A stretch of DNA of 49,249 nt, taken from Candidatus Limiplasma pullicola. GTDB taxonomy: Bacteria > Bacillota > Clostridia > Christensenellales > Aristaeellaceae. Made by a program: the position numbers and the translations under genes. Location: contig DVIV01000039.1 in assembly GCA_018710985.1 (NCBI GenBank), positions 1 to 49,249 on the forward strand, read 5' to 3'. Positions 18,353 to 26,099 of the stretch are shown piece after piece. Position 1 is the stretch's first letter. Each line of letters begins with the position of its first letter. The notes under the pieces were generated by a model. It ran no database searches. It was given only the letters and a program-made list of their open reading frames with translations, and was not told where the DNA came from.

Positions 18353-19129
18353 TCATTCCTCCGGGATGCCGAACAGGCGGCAGGCGTTGCGCGACGCCGA
18401 ATCGGCCAGCTCCTCCGTGCTTGCGCCGCGCAGCTGCGCCACCACCTCCGCCACATAATGCACAAAGGCGGGCTCGTTGCGCTTGCCGCGCATGGGCACG
18501 GGGGCCAGGTAGGGGCTGTCGGTTTCCACCAGCAGGCGGTCCGCGGGGCAGAAGCGTGCAGCTTCCTGCAGCTTGTGCGCATTCTTGAAGGTAACCGGGC
18601 CCGCAAAAGAGAGGTAAAAGCCCAGATCCAGATATTCCTTCGCGCTTTCCACGCTGCCGCTATAGCAGTGCATCACGCCCGCGGGGAGCTCCCCGCGGCG
18701 CTGACGGAGCAGCTCCAGCATGTCGCCGTGCGCGTCGCGCACATGGAACACCGCCGGCACGTTCAGCCGCCGGGCCAGCGCCAGCTGGCGGATGAGCACC
18801 TCGCGCTGCTTCTCGCGGGGCGACAGGTCGTAGAAATAATCCAGACCAATCTCTCCCACGGCTACCACACGCGGCTGCGCGAGCATCTGTTCCAGCTCGG
18901 CTTCCGTTTCATCCGTCCAGGTCTTGGCCTCGTGCGGATGCACGCCCACCGCACCGTACACGCCCTCATGCTTCCTGGCCAGGGTCACGATGCGGCGACT
19001 GGTTTCCAGATCGCTTCCCGCAAGCACGCAGCGCCTGACGCCCGCCTGCGCCATGCGCTGCATCACCTGCGGAAGGTCGTTCTGAAAGTTCTCGCTCTCC
19101 AGATGACAATGCGAATCAAACAGGTTCAT
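18353..19129 (-). CDS. tatD: TatD-family metal-dependent DNase
   Basis: 258 residues, a TIM-barrel hydrolase. Metal ligands are visible: HxH in FDSHCHL (His7, His9), Glu in GEIGLDYFYD (about 92), His in FHVRDAH (about 127), His in MHCYSG (about 152) and Asp in ETDSPYLAP (about 202). Family members are 3'-5' exonucleases on DNA/RNA. The ATG overlaps the metG stop by 4 bases (ATGA), with GGAGATCCG as the ribosome site, so translation is coupled. The metG-tatD pairing is widespread in Firmicutes. Confidence 0.93.
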   Translation of the reverse strand: MNLFDSHCHLESENFQNDLPQVMQRMAQAGVRRCVLAGSDLETSRRIVTLARKHEGVYGAVGVHPHEAKTWTDETEAELEQMLAQPRVVAVGEIGLDYFYDLSPREKQREVLIRQLALARRLNVPAVFHVRDAHGDMLELLRQRRGELPAGVMHCYSGSVESAKEYLDLGFYLSFAGPVTFKNAHKLQEAARFCPADRLLVETDSPYLAPVPMRGKRNEPAFVHYVAEVVAQLRGASTEELADSASRNACRLFGIPEE

Positions 19130-21093
19130 CGGATCTCCGCTCCATCCTCCACGCCGGGTTCGACAGTGACCAGTTTCAGCGTTTTGTCATGCGCGTCGGA
19201 GGCGCAGAGAATCATGCCCTCGCTGCGGATGCCGCGCAGCTTGGCGGGCCTGAGGTTGGCGACCACGACCACCTGCTTGCCCACCATTTCCTCCGGCGAG
19301 TAGAACTTGGCAATGCCGCTGACCACGGTGCGCTCCGGCTCGCCGGGTCCGAGGCTCAGGGTGAGCTTGAGCAGCTTGTCCGCGCCCTCCACCTTTTCGG
19401 CGGCCGTCACACGCGCCGCGCGAAGCCTGACGCGGGCGAAGTCGTCAATGCTGATCAGGCCGTCGTCGGGGGCCTTGTCCGCCTTGGGCGCGGGCTTTGG
19501 TTCCGGCGCGGGCTGAGCGGCGGGCGCGGGCACGATGTCGGCCAGTTCCTTTTTGATGTCGATGCGCGGGAAAAGCGCCTCGCCCTTCTGTACCCTGCCG
19601 CCGGCGGGCAGCATGCCGAAGCGCGACGCGGTTTCAAAGTCGCACAGCGCCGGGTCGCTCACGCCCAGCTGCTCGAAGATGCGCGCGGGCGTGCGGGGCA
19701 TGGTGGGCGAGATGAGGATGGCCACGATGCGGATGCACTCGCACAGCACGTACATCACGGTTTTCAGCCGCTCTTTGCCCTCCTCGGTCTTGGCCAGCAC
19801 CCAGGGCATGTTCTGGTCGATGTAGCGGTTGCACTCTCCGATCAGCTGCCAGATATCCTGCAGCGCCACGGAGAACTGCAATTCGTCCATATGCTTCTGC
19901 ACACGGGAGGGCGTGCCCTCCGCCAGCGCAATGAGCAGGCGGTCGGCATCGTTCCATTCACCATGGGCGGGCACCACGCCGTCAAAATACTTTTCCACCA
20001 TGGCGACGGTGCGGCTGACCAGATTGCCCAGATCGTTGGCCAGGTCGGCGTTGATACGGGTGAGCAGGGCTTCGTAGCTGAACTGTCCGTCGCTGCCGAA
20101 GGGCATCTCGCGCATGAGGAAATAGCGGATGGCGTCGCTGCCGTAGCGGCCGCAGAGCACGACCGGGTCCACCACGTTGCCAAGCGACTTGGACATCTTC
20201 ATGCCGTCCAGCACCAGCCAGCCATGGCCGAATACCTGCTTGGGCAGGGGCAGGTTCAGGGCGTGCAGGATGATGGGCCAGATGATGGTATGGAAGCGGA
20301 TGATCTCCTTGCCGATGAGGTGGATGTCGGCGGGCCAGTATTTCTGATACAGGCTGTCGTCAGCGCTCGCGTAGCCCAGGGCGGTGATGTAGTTGGTCAG
20401 CGCGTCCAGCCACACGTAGACGGTATGCTTTTCGTCAAAGTCCACCGGCACGCCCCATTTGATGGATGTGCGGCTGACGCAGAGGTCCTGCAGGCCGGGC
20501 TTTAGGAAGTTGTTGACCATTTCGTTCTTGCGGCTGACCGGCTGGATGAAGTCCGGATGCTCCTCGATGTAGTCAATCATCCACTGCTGATACTTGCCCA
20601 GCTTGAAGAAGTAGGCTTCCTCGTTGGTTTTTTCCACGGGGCGCCCGCAGTCCGGGCAGCAGCCGTCCTTGAGCTGCATCTCGGTAAAGAAGCTCTCACA
20701 GGGCGTGCAGTACCAGCCCTCATAGCTGCCCTTGTAAATGTCGCCCTGCTCGTAGAGCTTGCGGAAAATCTTCTGAACGGCCTTGACGTGCCGCTCGTCG
20801 GAGGTGCGGATGAAGTCGTCGTACTCGACGTCCATCAGCTTCCACAGCTCCTTGATGCCGCGCACGATCTCGTCCACGTAGGCCTGGGGCGTAACCCCCT
20901 TGGCCTGCGCCTTGCGCTCGATCTTCTGGCCGTGCTCGTCGGTGCCGGTCAGGAAGAAGGTGTCGTAACCCTCCTGCTTTTTGAAGCGCGCCATCGTATC
21001 GGCCGCGACGGTGGTATAGGCGTGACCGATGTGCAGGTTGTCGCTGGGATAATAGATGGGCGTTGTGATGTAGAAGGTTTCCTTTTTGGGCAT
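19126..21093 (-). CDS. metG: Methionyl-tRNA synthetase
   Basis: 655 residues, class I synthetase. The HIGH-type motif is HIGH (about 22-25, SDNLHIGHAYTT), and KMSKS appears at about 300 (DGMKMSKSLGN). The zinc knuckle CTPCESF...CCPDCGRP (about 128-149) and the anticodon domain follow. A Pro/Ala/Lys-rich linker (about 530-550) leads to a C-terminal tRNA-binding EMAP-like domain (about 557-655, IDDFARVRLRAARV... GMILCASD), which dimerises the enzyme. GAGGAGGGGG precedes the ATG. Expression is controlled by a methionine T-box immediately upstream. Confidence 0.97.
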   Translation of the reverse strand: MPKKETFYITTPIYYPSDNLHIGHAYTTVAADTMARFKKQEGYDTFFLTGTDEHGQKIERKAQAKGVTPQAYVDEIVRGIKELWKLMDVEYDDFIRTSDERHVKAVQKIFRKLYEQGDIYKGSYEGWYCTPCESFFTEMQLKDGCCPDCGRPVEKTNEEAYFFKLGKYQQWMIDYIEEHPDFIQPVSRKNEMVNNFLKPGLQDLCVSRTSIKWGVPVDFDEKHTVYVWLDALTNYITALGYASADDSLYQKYWPADIHLIGKEIIRFHTIIWPIILHALNLPLPKQVFGHGWLVLDGMKMSKSLGNVVDPVVLCGRYGSDAIRYFLMREMPFGSDGQFSYEALLTRINADLANDLGNLVSRTVAMVEKYFDGVVPAHGEWNDADRLLIALAEGTPSRVQKHMDELQFSVALQDIWQLIGECNRYIDQNMPWVLAKTEEGKERLKTVMYVLCECIRIVAILISPTMPRTPARIFEQLGVSDPALCDFETASRFGMLPAGGRVQKGEALFPRIDIKKELADIVPAPAAQPAPEPKPAPKADKAPDDGLISIDDFARVRLRAARVTAAEKVEGADKLLKLTLSLGPGEPERTVVSGIAKFYSPEEMVGKQVVVVANLRPAKLRGIRSEGMILCASDAHDKTLKLVTVEPGVEDGAEIR

Positions 21094-21119
21094 ATGCGCT
21101 TCCCCCTCCTCGATGAATC

Positions 21120-21153
21120 AAAAAAGCCGCGCCCCGTCAGAAAAGGGGCGGGC
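21120..21153 (-). terminator. T-box regulated terminator of metG leader
   Basis: On the minus strand a GC-rich stem (GCCCGCCCC / GGGGCGCGGC) is followed by TTTTTT, just after the T-box motif. It should form when Met-tRNA is charged and be replaced by the antiterminator when uncharged. Confidence 0.85.
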
Positions 21154-21361
21154 TTGACCCGCGGTACCACCCTTGGTTTATCGCTTACGATCCTTGATGA
21201 TCGCAGGCCTGTAACGGTGCCGACCGCCCCGCCCTACCTGTCGGACGGAGAGGCTCCCGGGCCATCTTCCCGCCGCGCCCGCGCCGCTTTTCACCCTCCG
21301 CGGCTCTCTTTGGCTGGACGTGGGGCGGTACTCTCCCGCTCATCGCCTGTATGCGCTTATC
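21154..21361 (-). promoter_or_regulatory. T-box riboswitch (methionine) upstream of metG
   Basis: The minus-strand leader carries AGGGTGGTACCGCGGG (T-box, 21173-21158) with CCGTTACAG ahead of it and the terminator after it. Stem I features GGGAGAGTACC and AGAGAG are present. The candidate specifier codon is AUG (21265-21263, in GAAGAUGGCC), matching methionine. Uncharged tRNA-Met would pair with both and allow read-through into metG and the genes behind it. Confidence 0.92.
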
Positions 21362-21367
21362 GCCCTT

Positions 21368-21395
21368 ATTATAACCCATTTTTCGCGCTTGTCAA
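21368..21395 (-). promoter_or_regulatory. Promoter of T-box/metG transcript
   Basis: On the minus strand: -35 TTGACA (21395-21390), 16-bp spacer, -10 TATAAT (21373-21368). The -35 overlaps the spmB stop codon. Confidence 0.8.
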
Positions 21396-21895
21396 CGGAA
21401 AAGCGCGCCTGCAAGCACCGTTCCCGCCAGCGCGCCCAGGAGCGAGCAGGGCACGGCGTAGCCGGTGGCCCTGCGGTCCACGGCGCTCATGTACACGCAG
21501 ACGGTATAGAAGATGGTTTCGCTGGAACCCATGACGGTGCTGGCAATCAGGCCCACGCGGCTGTCCGCGCCGTACCGCGCGAGCAGCTTTTCCACCAGGG
21601 CCAGCGAAGCCGACCCGCTCATGGGCCGGAGCAGCACCAGCGGCGCCACCTCGCCCGGCAGTCCCAGCCATTCAAACGCCGGGGCTGCAAGGCCGCACAG
21701 CGCATCCATCAGGCCGGATGCGCGCATCAGCTCGACTGCCACCAGCATTGCCGCCAGGTTGGGTAAAACCCGCACCGCCACCCCGATCCCCTCGCGCGCT
21801 CCCTCCACAAACAGGTCATAGGCCGGCAGCCGCCGGTACGCTGCCGCCACCAGCGCCGCCAGCATGCACCCCGGCACGATCAGCCCGCTAAGCAT
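21392..21895 (-). CDS. spmB: Spore maturation protein SpmB-like
   Basis: 167 residues with several membrane helices and the nucleoside-recognition (Gate) domain pattern: GAREGIGVAVRVLPNLAAMLVAVELMRASG, then the conserved LRPMSGSASLALVEKLL and STVMGSSETIFYTVCVYM. In Bacillus, SpmA/SpmB take part in spore-core dehydration. Start at 21895, with GGGAG; it overlaps the spmA end by 8 bases, so the two are translationally coupled. A longer frame starts inside spmA without a site. Its presence supports a spore-forming ancestry. Confidence 0.9.
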   Translation of the reverse strand: MLSGLIVPGCMLAALVAAAYRRLPAYDLFVEGAREGIGVAVRVLPNLAAMLVAVELMRASGLMDALCGLAAPAFEWLGLPGEVAPLVLLRPMSGSASLALVEKLLARYGADSRVGLIASTVMGSSETIFYTVCVYMSAVDRRATGYAVPCSLLGALAGTVLAGALFR

Positions 21896-22481
21896 GCCGC
21901 ATCTCCCTGCGACGGCACAGCATGCCAAGCGCCGCGCCCACCGCCGTGGACACGGCCGTGCATATAAGGCTGGGCAGCACCACGGCGCCCGCGTCCGCCG
22001 ACCCCGCCGCCACGCGCAGGGCCAGCACCGTGGTGGGAATCAGCTGGATGCTGGTGGCGTTGAGAATCAGCAGCATGTACATATCATGCGCAATACGCGG
22101 CGCTTTTCTGCGCTCCTCCTCCATCAGGCGCATGGCCTCCATGCCCTGCGGCGTGGCCGCGTTGCCCAGCCCCAGCATGTTCATCGACAGATTCATGCAC
22201 ACGGCCTGGCGCGCCTCCTTTCCCCGCACGCCGGGCATGAGCAAGCGCAGGGCAGGGCGCAGCAGCCGCTCCAGCGCTTCAGGCGCGCCCAGCGCCCGGA
22301 GAATTCTCAGCCAGCCGCAAAACAGCAGATAGCCTGCGCCCAGCGTCAGCGTCAGGCTGATCGCATTCGCCGACCCTTCCAGCGCAGCGGCCAGCATCTG
22401 CTGTCCGCGTCCACACAGCGCCGCATACACTAGAGACCCCCCCGTCATCCCAAGCCAGAGCCATTGCAGGGCCAATCCCAT
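21888..22481 (-). CDS. spmA: Spore maturation protein SpmA-like
   Basis: A 197-residue integral membrane protein with the nucleoside-recognition domain: EGSANAISLTLTLGAGYLLFCGWLRI, the conserved NMLGLGNAATPQGMEAM and ILNATSIQLIPTTVLALR. It acts with SpmB in spore maturation in Bacillus. AAGGTGGTGA precedes the ATG. The upstream 200 bases are AT-rich and shared with the divergent AbrB-type gene. A forespore or mother-cell promoter is expected, but I could not assign one. Confidence 0.92.
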   Translation of the reverse strand: MGLALQWLWLGMTGGSLVYAALCGRGQQMLAAALEGSANAISLTLTLGAGYLLFCGWLRILRALGAPEALERLLRPALRLLMPGVRGKEARQAVCMNLSMNMLGLGNAATPQGMEAMRLMEEERRKAPRIAHDMYMLLILNATSIQLIPTTVLALRVAAGSADAGAVVLPSLICTAVSTAVGAALGMLCRRREMRHA

Positions 22482-22496
22482 TCACCACCTTAAAAA

Positions 22497-22516
22497 TACA
22501 CTAAATTTAATGTGTA
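22497..22516. promoter_or_regulatory. AT-rich palindrome between spmA and abrB-like gene
   Basis: TACAC-TAAATTTAAT-GTGTA, an inverted repeat with a nearly self-complementary centre. It lies 16 bases upstream of the spmA start codon, in an AT-rich island that contrasts with the GC-rich surroundings. It is a candidate operator for the divergent AbrB-type regulator. Confidence 0.4.
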
Positions 22517-22584
22517 ATTTTTGAAACAATTTTATTTTTCACCTGATTTTATGTATATGGTTCGTTCTGGTGCCAGATGGACCA

Positions 22585-22613
22585 TTGACAGATTATTCAC
22601 TGGGATGTATTTT
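22585..22613 (+). promoter_or_regulatory. Promoter of AbrB-type gene
   Basis: -35 TTGACA (22585-22590), 17-bp spacer, -10 TATTTT (22608-22613), about 70 bases before the start codon. Confidence 0.6.
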
Positions 22614-22684
22614 TATGTTATCCGGTGGGATTTGGTCCTACAGGGAAATATCTCTGTTTTTATGAGAAGTGGAGGGCTTGGAAT

Positions 22685-22933
22685 ATGAAATCGACCGGCG
22701 TGGTGCGAAAATTGGACAATCTGGGCCGCATTGTGATCCCGATCGAGCTTAGAAAGACCATGGACATCGCTATCAAGGATACCCTTGAAATCTTTACGGA
22801 AGGCGACGAAATCATCCTGAAAAAATACCAGCCCGGTTGCATTTTCTGCAACGACGCGCGCAACGTCACGCTCTTCAAGGGCAAGCTGGTGTGCGACAAG
22901 TGCCTGGCTGAAATGAAGCAGGGGCAGGAATAA
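22685..22933 (+). CDS. AbrB/SpoVT-type regulator with C-terminal Cys4 motif
   Basis: 82 residues. The N-terminal AbrB swapped-hairpin domain is clear: STGVVRKLDNLGRIVIPIELRKTMDI, then DTLEIFTEGDEIILKKY (to about residue 53). It continues into a short tail CIFCNDA...VCDKC, a CxxC-X16-CxxC arrangement likely to bind zinc or form a redox switch. AbrB proteins bind AT-rich DNA as tetramers and control transition-state and sporulation genes. GTGGAGGG lies upstream of ATG 22685; an in-frame ATG 20 codons earlier lacks a site. It is divergent from spmAB. Confidence 0.9.
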   Translation: MKSTGVVRKLDNLGRIVIPIELRKTMDIAIKDTLEIFTEGDEIILKKYQPGCIFCNDARNVTLFKGKLVCDKCLAEMKQGQE

Positions 22934-22946
22934 AACCTGCGCGATC

Positions 22947-22996
22947 AAAAAACCGCGCGGCCGGAACGGAAGGGGTTCCAGCCGCGCGGTTTTTTT
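22947..22996. terminator. Bidirectional terminator, abrB-like / trxA
   Basis: A 15-bp stem (AAAAAACCGCGCGGC and its complement) with A and T runs at the two ends, between convergent genes. Confidence 0.85.
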
Positions 22997-23002
22997 GCTA
23001 TC

Positions 23003-23311
23003 CTATTTCAGCATGTTCAAAATGGTCTGCTTGCTCTGCACGCCCACGGTGCGGGCAGCCGCCTCCCCGCCCTGAAAGACGATCAGCGTGGGAATGCTCA
23101 TCACGCGGTAGCGCGCGGCAATCTCCGGAGCGTCGTCGACATTGATCTTGCACACGCGGTAGGCGTCGCTCTCTCCGGCGATCTCGTCCACCAAAGGCGA
23201 AAGCATCTTGCACGGGCCGCACCAGTCGGCGTAAAAATCCACCAGCACGGGTTTATCGCTATGAAGAACCTCCTGGTCGAAACTCTGGGCGCTCAGCTTG
23301 GTCACGGACAT
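23003..23311 (-). CDS. trxA: Thioredoxin
   Basis: A 102-residue thioredoxin fold with the active site WCGPC (FYADWCGPCKML, about residues 28-32) and the cis-proline loop SIPTLIVF (about 72-79). It reduces protein disulfides in the cytoplasm. Start at 23311, with AAGGAGG; the longer open frame has no site. It is monocistronic, between two divergent/convergent neighbours. No thioredoxin reductase is nearby. Confidence 0.95.
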   Translation of the reverse strand: MSVTKLSAQSFDQEVLHSDKPVLVDFYADWCGPCKMLSPLVDEIAGESDAYRVCKINVDDAPEIAARYRVMSIPTLIVFQGGEAAARTVGVQSKQTILNMLK

Positions 23312-23354
23312 TGGATTAGCCTCCTTTGCTTGGATCTCTCCATTTATTATGATA

Positions 23355-23369
23355 TCCGCCTCCGGCGGA
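23355..23369. promoter_or_regulatory. Palindrome upstream of trxA
   Basis: TCCGCC-TCC-GGCGGA, a 6-bp-arm palindrome between divergent trxA and the glycosylase gene. It lies just upstream of CATAAT, a possible trxA -10 on the minus strand. Possible operator; weak evidence. Confidence 0.3.
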
Positions 23370-23414
23370 GAGTAAACCACAATTTTCGTTTAATTGATGA
23401 AGAAGGTGTTTTTC

Positions 23415-23900
23415 ATGGACGCTATGCATGCCGTTCACCCCTTTCCCCCCGTGTGGGACGCGCATTGCCGCGTGCTGGTGCTGGGTTCGTTTCCCTCGGT
23501 GCGCTCGCGGGAGATAGGGTTTTATTACGGGCATCCGCAGAACCGTTTCTGGCGCGTGATGGAACGTCTCTTTGACCAGTCCGTTCCGCCGGATACGGAG
23601 GGACGGCGGGCCTTCATGCTGAGCCATGGCGTAGCCCTGTGGGACGTGCTGGCCGCCTGCGACATCTCCGGCAGCAGCGACGCAAGCATCCGCCATGCCG
23701 TGCCCAACGACGTGCCCGCGCTGCTTGCGCGCGGCTGCGTGGAACGCGTCTTTTGCAACGGGCAGCGGGCCTATGCCCTCTATCTGCGCTACCTGGACGC
23801 GGCCTGCGGCCTGCCGGTCCGGGCGCTTCCCTCCACCAGCGCGGCCAATGCCGCCTGGAGTCTGGACCGCCTCACGGATGCCTGGCAGGCGATTGTCTAG
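23415..23900 (+). CDS. DNA-deoxyinosine (hypoxanthine) glycosylase, UDG superfamily family 6
   Basis: 161 residues. The N-terminal motif VLVLGSFPSVRSREIGFYYGHPQNRFWRVM matches UDG-superfamily motif 1 (GxFPSxxS...YYxHPxNxFW), characteristic of the family whose studied members excise hypoxanthine. The C-terminal motif LPSTSAANAAWSLDRL is the second active-site motif (LPSTSPAN-type). It repairs deaminated adenine in DNA. Start taken at ATG 23415 after GAAGGTG; an ATG seven codons upstream is possible. It is preceded by the divergent trxA. Confidence 0.87.
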   Translation: MDAMHAVHPFPPVWDAHCRVLVLGSFPSVRSREIGFYYGHPQNRFWRVMERLFDQSVPPDTEGRRAFMLSHGVALWDVLAACDISGSSDASIRHAVPNDVPALLARGCVERVFCNGQRAYALYLRYLDAACGLPVRALPSTSAANAAWSLDRLTDAWQAIV

Positions 23901-23907
23901 CACCCCC

Positions 23908-25275
23908 TCAGGCGCTTTGGGGCGTTTCCTTCAAGTACCGCGAGAACGAGCGATAGAACATCGTGCCCGTTACGCACACGGCGATGAAGTCTGAGATCGG
24001 CTCCGCCAGGAACACCGCGTCCACCTGGTTGGGCAAGAAGCAGGGCAAAATGAAGATGAGCGGAATCAGCAAGAATACCTTGCGCAGAAGTGCCAGGAAC
24101 ACGGAGGTCTTGGCGTTGCCCATCGCCACAAAGGTCTGCTGGCAGCCCACCTGGATGCCGAACAGGCCGGTGGCGGCCATGTAGATGCGCAGGGCATGCA
24201 CCGTCATATCGCGCAGGGCGGGGTCCGAGGTGAAGATGGCGGCAAAGAGCTGAGGCGTCAGCATGGCCAGCGCCCACAGCGCCGCCGAATACACCGTGCA
24301 GGCCACAATCAGCATGCGGAAGCACGCGCGCACGCGGTCCTTGTTGCCCGCGCCATAGTTGAAGCTGACGATCGGCTGCGCTCCCTGCGTAAGACCCTGA
24401 AGCGGCAGGAGGGAGAACTGCATCACGCTGCTCAATATGGTCATGGCGCCCACTGCCAGGTTGCCGCCGTAGCGCAGGAGCGAGGAATTGAAGCATACGT
24501 ACAGCACGCTTTCGGTGAACTGCATGATGAACGGCGACAGTCCCAGCGCCACGCAGGGCAGGTAGACCTTGGCGGAGATGCGCAGGTAGGGAACCCGAAT
24601 GCGCAGATGGGTCTTTTTGCCGGTCAGGAAGCGCACCACCCAGAGGGCCGAAACCGCCTGGGACAGGATGGTGGCCAGCGCCGCGCCGCGCACGCCCATG
24701 TTCAGCGCGAAGATGAACACCGGGTCCAGAATGATGTTGAGCACCGCGCCGATGAGCACCGTGAGCATGCTGGTGCGCGAAAAGCCCTGTGCGGTGATAA
24801 AGGCGTTCAGGCCCAGCGCGACCTGCACGGCGATGGTGCCCAGCGCGTAGATGGAGAGGTAATCCCAGGCATAACCGATGGTTTCCCCATCGGCGCCGAA
24901 GATCAGCAGCGCCTGGCGGCCGAAAAGCAAAATGGCCGCCGTCAGCAGCAGCGCCATCACCACCAGGGCCATGGTGCAGTTGCCCAGGATGCGCTCCGCG
25001 TCCTCCTTGCGGCCCTTGCCCATCATGATGGAGGCGCGGGGCGCGCCGCCCATGCTGGCCAGCGTCGCAAAGGCGCTCACCAGCAGGATCACCGGCATTG
25101 TTACGCCCAGGCCGGTCAGCGCCGTGGCCCCCACCACCGGGACATGACCGATATACATGCGGTCCACCATGTTGTAGAGCACGTTGACTACCTGTGCAGT
25201 GATAGCCGGCAGCGCCAGGCTGAATAAAAGCCTGCCTACCGGCCTTGTACCCAGTTCATTGTCCTTGTTTTGCAT
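23908..25275 (-). CDS. MATE-family efflux transporter
   Basis: 455 residues with about twelve membrane helices in two halves. The N-terminus is typical (LGTRPVGRLLFSLALPAITAQVVNVLYNMVDRMYIGHV), with conserved GLGVTMPVILLVSAFATLASMGGAPRASIMMGKG and, at the start of the second half, FIMQFTESVLYVCFNSSLLRYGG. Family members export drugs or metabolites in exchange for Na+ or H+. Start at 25275, with GGAGGCGCAAC; the frame extends 52 codons upstream without a site. The substrate is unknown. Confidence 0.93.
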   Translation of the reverse strand: MQNKDNELGTRPVGRLLFSLALPAITAQVVNVLYNMVDRMYIGHVPVVGATALTGLGVTMPVILLVSAFATLASMGGAPRASIMMGKGRKEDAERILGNCTMALVVMALLLTAAILLFGRQALLIFGADGETIGYAWDYLSIYALGTIAVQVALGLNAFITAQGFSRTSMLTVLIGAVLNIILDPVFIFALNMGVRGAALATILSQAVSALWVVRFLTGKKTHLRIRVPYLRISAKVYLPCVALGLSPFIMQFTESVLYVCFNSSLLRYGGNLAVGAMTILSSVMQFSLLPLQGLTQGAQPIVSFNYGAGNKDRVRACFRMLIVACTVYSAALWALAMLTPQLFAAIFTSDPALRDMTVHALRIYMAATGLFGIQVGCQQTFVAMGNAKTSVFLALLRKVFLLIPLIFILPCFLPNQVDAVFLAEPISDFIAVCVTGTMFYRSFSRYLKETPQSA

Positions 25276-25317
25276 GTTGCGCCTCCATAGATCCGGTTCG
25301 AAATGGATAACAGCTCT

Positions 25318-25346
25318 ATTATAATCTTCCCCATACCGCTTTGCAA
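25318..25346 (-). promoter_or_regulatory. Promoter of MATE gene
   Basis: On the minus strand: -35 TTGCAA (25346-25341), 17-bp spacer, -10 TATAAT (25323-25318). Confidence 0.75.
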
Positions 25347-25360
25347 CCTTTCCGGCGGAA

Positions 25361-25389
25361 TTGACAACCGCTTTGCCCCATGCTAGACT
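25361..25389 (+). promoter_or_regulatory. Promoter of the ATP-grasp cassette
   Basis: -35 TTGACA (25361-25366), 17-bp spacer, -10 TAGACT (25384-25389). It is divergent from the MATE promoter with 14 bases between the -35 hexamers. Confidence 0.75.
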
Positions 25390-25429
25390 AACGGCGTTTC
25401 CTTCAATCAAAATCAGGGGAGGCGGCGGC

Positions 25430-26083
25430 ATGGACGGCGAGGCCCTGGAGGCTCTGCGCTACTTTTCCGACGAAACCCATCCGCAGTCGTTTGTGACGCT
25501 CGCCGGGCGCGGGCCTGTGCTCTTGAGCGCGCCGCATGCGGTGCTGCAGACGCGTTCGGGCCGCCTCAAGGCTGCCGAGCGCTATACCGGTATGCTCTGC
25601 CTGCTGCTTAACCGCCGCTATGATGTGCCGTGCCTCTATAAATCGCGTCATCTGACGGACGACGCCAACCACGATCCCACCAGCCCCTACCGGGATGAGG
25701 TGTGCCGGCTGATCCGGGAGGAGGGCGTTCGCTTCGTGCTGGATTTGCACCAGCTCAGGCCCGACCGCGCCATGGCCCTGTGCATCGGCACGGGATGGGG
25801 CAGGCACCTGCACGCCTTTTCGGAGGCGCCGGATGTGGTACGCGGTGCGTTTGCGAGGCGGGGGCTTTTGCCCGTCACGCTGGACGACCCCTTTTCCGCG
25901 GCGGCGGCCCATACCGTATCGGCCACGGCGGCACGGGCGGGGGCAGGAGCGATGCAGCTGGAAATCAACAGTGCGCTTTTGATGGAGGACAGCCCCGGCG
26001 AACGCTTCGGCGACGTGCTGGCCGCGCTGGCCGAGGCGGTGGACGGACTGAGCGCGATGCTGCGCGCCCATGGGGAATCATAA
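25430..26083 (+). CDS. N-formylglutamate amidohydrolase-like protein
   Basis: 217 residues. The pattern VLLSAPHAVLQTRSG, LTDDANHDPTSPYRDEV, VRFVLDLHQLRPDRA and the late GAMQLEINSALL matches the FGase-like hydrolase family, which uses a metal bound by His/Glu to cleave N-acyl-glutamate or peptide-like amides. It is shorter than histidine-pathway HutG, and no hut genes are near, so the substrate is probably different. GGGGAGG precedes ATG 25430. It is the first gene of a plus-strand run with two ATP-grasp ligases, suggesting it trims or makes an amide-linked product with them. Confidence 0.7.
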   Translation: MDGEALEALRYFSDETHPQSFVTLAGRGPVLLSAPHAVLQTRSGRLKAAERYTGMLCLLLNRRYDVPCLYKSRHLTDDANHDPTSPYRDEVCRLIREEGVRFVLDLHQLRPDRAMALCIGTGWGRHLHAFSEAPDVVRGAFARRGLLPVTLDDPFSAAAAHTVSATAARAGAGAMQLEINSALLMEDSPGERFGDVLAALAEAVDGLSAMLRAHGES

Positions 26084-26099
26084 AAGGAGGGAAGAGGAC

